Below, one piece after another: positions 43,367-46,825 of a stretch of DNA of 46,825 bases. The DNA lies in the NCBI GenBank assembly GCA_009787775.1, contig WQSQ01000008.1:1-46825 (forward strand), in the 5' to 3' direction. The DNA is from Treponema sp. GTDB taxonomy: Bacteria; Spirochaetota; Spirochaetia; Treponematales; Breznakiellaceae. Every line of letters starts with the position of its first letter. The stretch's first letter is position 1. The position numbers were made by a program, and so were the translations under genes. Below the pieces are notes generated by a model, which was not told where the DNA came from, did not search any database, and worked only from the letters and a program-made list of their open reading frames with translations.

Positions 43367-44116
43367 TTAACCAATCATCCTTGTTTCTACTGTTCCGTTG
43401 GATCGGGCGACGTAGACTACCGGCGGATTCTTTGTAAAAAAACCATTCTCCACAACACCGGGGATTTGATTTAATTCTGTTTCCATTAACGAAGGGGTTA
43501 CCGCAGACCCGTGAAACTCCATCCCAAGACGGATGTCCAGAATTATATTGCCATGCTCGGTTATAACAGGCCCAGCTTTTCTTAGTGCCTCTCTGAGTAT
43601 AACGGCTGCGCCGTGTTTTTCAAGTACTCTTGTTACCTGAACTCTTGCCGCAGGGATTACTTCCAAAGGAACGGGAAACCCGCTTCCAAGCCGGTCTGTA
43701 AGCTTGGATTCGTCTATTGTAATAACATACTGCGAGGACGCGTAAGCCGCCAATTTTTCTATAAGCAAAGCGCCCCCTCCTCCCTTGATTAAATTATTTT
43801 GTTTGTCTACTTCGTCCGCTCCGTCAATTGTTAAATCAAGCCCCGAGGAGAGTTCGCGTGAGTTCAGATTGTAAAACGGGATATTTTGCTTTTCACATTC
43901 AATTTCGGTCTGAAAACTGGTTGCGAATGCGCAGATGTCGCGTAATATTCCCTGTGCAAGCAGTTCTCCTATTCTGCGGACTGCGTAAACCGCTGTAGAA
44001 CCTGTCCCAAGACCGAGCTTCATGCCGCTTTTTACCATGCTGTCCGCAGCTGCTTTACCGGCACGCTGCTTTAACAGCGCCGCTTCATTCATTAACCTGA
44101 TTGTATCCTGTTCCAT
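43367..44116 (-). CDS. rpiA: Ribose-5-phosphate isomerase A
   Basis: The 249-residue protein has LGLGTGSTAVYAVRRI, DLTIDGADEVDKQNNLIKGGGGALL and DESKLTDRLGSGFPVPLEV, the RpiA substrate-binding motifs with catalytic Asp, Glu and Lys. It interconverts ribose 5-phosphate and ribulose 5-phosphate. Two starts are possible: ATG 44116, with GGGAG seven bases before, inside the end of aroDE; or ATG 44092, which overlaps the aroDE stop as TAATG. Either way translation is coupled to aroDE. Confidence 0.96.
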   Translation of the reverse strand: MEQDTIRLMNEAALLKQRAGKAAADSMVKSGMKLGLGTGSTAVYAVRRIGELLAQGILRDICAFATSFQTEIECEKQNIPFYNLNSRELSSGLDLTIDGADEVDKQNNLIKGGGGALLIEKLAAYASSQYVITIDESKLTDRLGSGFPVPLEVIPAARVQVTRVLEKHGAAVILREALRKAGPVITEHGNIILDIRLGMEFHGSAVTPSLMETELNQIPGVVENGFFTKNPPVVYVARSNGTVETRMIG

Positions 44117-45702
44117 GTGCTTGCTCCCATTGTATTTAACCTTGTTAAAAACTGCTGGTGAATTTCTGTGCCAAAAAAATTATAATATTGCATACAGGCC
44201 TGCCGTATAACCATATCGTAGCCGTTAATGGTTTTGCATCCCGCCTCCGCGGCTCTTTTCAGGAAAGGCGTTACCGCCGGCGTATATATCAAATCCATGA
44301 CGCTTTCCTTTCCGGTAAAAGAGTATAATTCCAGAGGATCAACTGGAGAATCTTCATCCGCGGACTTTTGACCGTATGAATCCAGTGTTGCGGAATCTCC
44401 GTTAGATATTGATTCAGCAAAACCTTCCATCCCGACTGAGCTTGTCTGAATAATTATATCGCTGTATTTTGCCATGAGTTCTATTCCGTGATTATCCAGT
44501 CCTCCAAAGCGGAAATTGTACTGAGACGCGATGTTTTTTGCTTTATGGACAGTACGGTTTAATATAAGGGCTTTGCCGCCCAAACGGTAAATTTCCGAAG
44601 CGACAGATCGCGCTACGCCGCCGGCGCCCACAATAGTAATCTTTTTATGTTTTAGGTTTTTTTTATTAAGGAATTCCAGAAGCGAAGCGGAGAACCCCAA
44701 ACAATCGGTATTGTCTCCGTACCATCCGTCTCCGCTGCGGAATACTGTGTTGCATGCTCCAATGGACTTTACAGCGTCAGAGCTGTCTGTAAGCTCATTA
44801 AGTACTGCTTCCTTGTAAGGTACTGTGACTGATAACCCCTGAACATCCAGTTCTTTTGCCAGAGTAATAAAACTGCTGATGGAATCTACCGGAAAAGGAA
44901 CGTACACTGCGTCTGTATTTTCCATGTTAAATACATTATTAAAAAACCACGGACTGACGCTTGCTTTTAAAGGATAGCCGACGACGCCGTATACTTTGGT
45001 ATTTTTTGTTATTTTTTTAAACTGATAAAGTTCGGCCAGTTCGCGGACATCCATTTGTCCTGAAGCTCCGGGCGTTTCATCTTCAGATAACGCGCTTGAA
45101 TATGTCAGGAATGAGCCGAATTTTTCTGTAAGGATTCTTGAATAAATACCGTAATGTCCCATGCAAATCAGGATTTTATCCTGTCCTTTAAACTCGCCTG
45201 AAGCGTTGAATACCCGCAGAACATCGTTTACCGAGTTTACTTTTAGCGCAAATTTTACTATCTCATCTCCGACTCGCTTCATGGATTTCAGCTTGTCGTG
45301 AATATTGTCAATGATGCCGTTTACATTATGGCAGGAGCGGATAATTCGTGTTCCGAAAGTACGTGCGGCTTCTTCAAGGCTGGGTACGTCAAAATCGTCC
45401 TCAATATCTACATACGCGAAATTATATCTTGAGTCCGCGTTCGCGTACGCAAGTCCGTTTGCGAACAGCCTTACCCTTGCCCCTTCGCCCTGTGAGTAAT
45501 ACCCTCCGTCAACATCGCGTCTGATTGTAAGGATGACAGGCATGCCCGCCAGTTCGGGGAACCGGCGTATATATAAACGCTCATCATCATCAAGGCAATC
45601 TACCCTTAATTCCGCAATATCCGTATATTTGCCGTATTTGTTTAATATTTCCAGATTTCGCTGAATGGTTTTTGCGGTAAGGCATAAGCAAATCTTTGCC
45701 AT
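44092..45702 (-). CDS. aroDE: Bifunctional 3-dehydroquinate dehydratase/shikimate dehydrogenase
   Basis: The 536-residue protein has a type I dehydroquinase part (about 1-225: AELRVDCLDDD, IIRSCHN with the catalytic His, EIVKFALKVNS with the Schiff-base Lys) fused to shikimate dehydrogenase (about 235-536: YGVVGYPLKASVSPWFFN, SVTVPYKEAV with the catalytic Lys, DNTDCLGF, VGAGGVARSVA as NADP site). It catalyses steps three and four of chorismate synthesis. The fusion occurs in plants, chlamydiae and some spirochaetes. AGAGG precedes the ATG. Coupled to rpiA downstream. Confidence 0.96.
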   Translation of the reverse strand: MAKICLCLTAKTIQRNLEILNKYGKYTDIAELRVDCLDDDERLYIRRFPELAGMPVILTIRRDVDGGYYSQGEGARVRLFANGLAYANADSRYNFAYVDIEDDFDVPSLEEAARTFGTRIIRSCHNVNGIIDNIHDKLKSMKRVGDEIVKFALKVNSVNDVLRVFNASGEFKGQDKILICMGHYGIYSRILTEKFGSFLTYSSALSEDETPGASGQMDVRELAELYQFKKITKNTKVYGVVGYPLKASVSPWFFNNVFNMENTDAVYVPFPVDSISSFITLAKELDVQGLSVTVPYKEAVLNELTDSSDAVKSIGACNTVFRSGDGWYGDNTDCLGFSASLLEFLNKKNLKHKKITIVGAGGVARSVASEIYRLGGKALILNRTVHKAKNIASQYNFRFGGLDNHGIELMAKYSDIIIQTSSVGMEGFAESISNGDSATLDSYGQKSADEDSPVDPLELYSFTGKESVMDLIYTPAVTPFLKRAAEAGCKTINGYDMVIRQACMQYYNFFGTEIHQQFLTRLNTMGASTWNRIQSG

Positions 45703-45791
45703 TGTTAACCTCTGTTATTTTGCGGTGATATCACTGCAAATTGAATAGTATTTTTAAAACTAACCGGGTTTTGTAAACAGTTCATTATACT

Positions 45792-46256
45792 TTAAAAATC
45801 GGGGCGGTATATATATATTGCGGCAGCCAGCTCCGTATTGTTAACATTGCTGAAATTAACGCGAAGCATCAGCGGCCAGTCCCTGCTGTTTATTGCCATA
45901 AGCACATAATCTCCGTAATCTACCGCCCTGTTTCCCAGAGTCAGCAAAACGACCGCTTTTCTGTCTCCGTTTGAGATGCCATGCGTTGAGACAAGTTTAA
46001 CCTGCCAGACACGATCCCTGTAAATATAAAAATCCGCTCCGTTGTACTGAAAAACAACATCGTCCTGCCAAGTCTCCATTCCTCTTTCTGCGGCAACTGT
46101 TCCAGGCGGTCCAAACCGCTGAATTAAATCAGGTATCATCATTCCGACAAATGAAAGATGTTCATCACTGCCAAGGCCGGTAATCGGCAGTGATTGCTGC
46201 GCGTTTAACGCTGAAGAGACAAGGAAAAACATTAATATAACTAATCTGCGGCTCAT
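45792..46256 (-). CDS. Small exported protein, unrecognised
   Basis: The 154-residue protein starts MSRRLVILMFFLVSSALNAQQ, a signal peptide with an ALNA cleavage site. The mature part has IQRFGPPGTVAAERGMETW, DDVVFQYNGADFYIYRD and VNNTELAAAIYIYRPDF, small beta-rich repeats. The longer frame from 46376 is rejected because of the signal position; TATAAT upstream (about 46285) supports the shorter one. The ribosome site is weak (AGAGC). A periplasmic or outer-surface role is inferred. Confidence 0.7.
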   Translation of the reverse strand: MSRRLVILMFFLVSSALNAQQSLPITGLGSDEHLSFVGMMIPDLIQRFGPPGTVAAERGMETWQDDVVFQYNGADFYIYRDRVWQVKLVSTHGISNGDRKAVVLLTLGNRAVDYGDYVLMAINSRDWPLMLRVNFSNVNNTELAAAIYIYRPDF

Positions 46257-46427
46257 AATGCTCTTTTTAAACCTGCCTGTTATTATACCGAAAACAAAGC
46301 CAAATAATCCATAGAAACAATCAAATTGAACGAAAAAAAGAACGTAAAAGAAGCTATTTCGGCGGATATTGATCACATTTTAACTATTAGATTACTTGAA
46401 GGGGAGTAAATTCAATTCTTTCAAATA

Positions 46428-46447
46428 TACGTTATTGGAATAACGTA
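46428..46447. promoter_or_regulatory. Perfect 9-bp inverted repeat in a divergent gap
   Basis: TACGTTATT-GG-AATAACGTA (46428-46447), followed on the plus strand by six T (46452-46457). It lies between the divergent exported-protein gene and nuoE-like gene. Either an operator or a terminator/attenuator. The rest of the 315-bp gap holds only the two promoters and a 25-codon TTG frame (about 46335-46408) of doubtful meaning. Confidence 0.5.
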
Positions 46448-46536
46448 ATCGTTTTTTCCGGTTTCTGATCCCAGATTAGTCGAAACAGAAAATAAGGTCA
46501 ATATGCAGTTTAAAAAACGCGGTTGTCTCTCTTGCC

Positions 46537-46565
46537 TTGTAAAAATATGCAAATCCCCGTAAACT
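46537..46565 (+). promoter_or_regulatory. Promoter of the nuoE-like gene, leaderless type
   Basis: TTGTAA (46537-46542), 17 nt, TAAACT (46560-46565), AAAATA, then the ATG. No Shine-Dalgarno, so the transcript is predicted to start at the start codon. Confidence 0.6.
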
Positions 46566-46571
46566 AAAATA

Positions 46572-46825
46572 ATGCAAAGTCTTAACAAAAATCAAATGCT
46601 TAAAATAATGGAAAGATACGGCAATGATCCTCAGCAGTTAATAGCTGTCTTGCTGGATATTCAGGCCGCGTCGGGAAAATTCTGCGTTGAACAGCATTGG
46701 GCTGAGCTTACCTCGGAAGTTTTGGGTGTTCCGCTGTCGAAAATTTATGATGTACTGACTTTTTATTCCATGTTTAAAACAGAGCCGCACGGCGAGTTTA
46801 TCATCGAAATTTGCCGCAGCACTCC
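46572..46825 (+). CDS. NuoE/HydA-type [2Fe-2S] subunit, 5' part only
   Basis: Eighty-four codons are present before the window ends. LIAVLLDIQAASGKFCVEQHWAELTSEVLGVPLSKIYDVLTFYSMFKTEPHG in pieces is the helical N-terminus of the thioredoxin-like ferredoxin family (NuoE, HoxE, gamma subunit of electron-bifurcating hydrogenases). The first cluster Cys appears in EICRST at the edge. In anaerobes it usually begins a hydrogenase or NADH-oxidising operon, which would lie to the right. Confidence 0.88.
   Translation, partial: MQSLNKNQMLKIMERYGNDPQQLIAVLLDIQAASGKFCVEQHWAELTSEVLGVPLSKIYDVLTFYSMFKTEPHGEFIIEICRST

Noticed and set aside
45755-45772. Third copy of the GAGCTTTTTCC palindrome
   Set aside because: Only the AAAAC/GTTTT centre remains and the outer arms are missing, so it was not listed as a feature.
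46335-46408. 25-codon TTG frame ending LLEGE in the gap before nuoE
   Set aside because: Too short, no ribosome site, no family; may be chance or a remnant.

Overview
The window looks like chromosome of a spirochaete, most likely a gut-associated Treponema. Clues are a fused aroDE (3-dehydroquinate dehydratase/shikimate dehydrogenase), many lipoproteins with loose lipoboxes, a bacterial XPB/Rad25-type helicase with a partner gene, HD-GYP and BvgS-like signalling, a BspA-type LRR lipoprotein and a secreted GH10 xylanase. The species is inferred from gene content only. No rRNA, tRNA, CRISPR array or intact insertion sequence was seen.

Layout. 1-9.4 kb: 3' end of a type I restriction HsdR gene, a radical SAM protein, a U32 peptidase-like tRNA-modification protein, a small lipoprotein, a sirtuin, gltX, an M18 aminopeptidase and a membrane diguanylate cyclase. 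9.4-13 kb: a complete bacterial N-degron module on the minus strand (clpS, clpA, aat). 13-14 kb: a gene graveyard with a decayed antitoxin/YoeB toxin pair and another frameshifted remnant. 14-19 kb: an MBL-fold hydrolase and flavodoxin, then the XPB-like helicase translationally coupled to a large partner. 19-24 kb: a two-gene signalling operon, HD-GYP response regulator then BvgS-like hybrid kinase. 24-27.5 kb: an SDR-like protein divergent from ymdB, then lspA coupled to a small membrane protein, and a NIF3-family protein.

27.5-38.5 kb is more accessory: a GH10 xylanase lipoprotein, a small membrane protein, a large cytoplasmic GH10-like protein lacking the catalytic nucleophile, a MalT-like LuxR regulator preceded by an overlapping tiny ORF, an RNase H-fold protein lying in the same frame as an upstream T4 Rnl1-like RNA ligase and separated from it by one stop codon, and a BspA-like lipoprotein. 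Palindromic repeats sit in these intergenic gaps. 38.5-39.4 kb holds a nucleotidyltransferase gene whose 3' part is replaced by a 21-bp in-frame minisatellite, its small partner ORF, and a separate 23-bp minisatellite. 39.5-46.8 kb returns to metabolism: an XRE-cupin regulator, acyl-CoA synthetase and citrate synthase operon, aroDE with rpiA, a small exported protein, and the start of a NuoE-like subunit.

Two cross-cutting signals stand out. First, many genes without a Shine-Dalgarno sequence carry a good -35/17 bp/-10 promoter whose -10 box ends only 6-13 nt before the start codon (clpS, gltX, SDR-like gene, ymdB, RNA ligase, nuoE-like, clpA and others). This predicts leaderless or nearly leaderless mRNAs. 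Second, the RNA ligase/RNase H pair and the nucleophile-less GH10 protein are the best candidates for undescribed biology.
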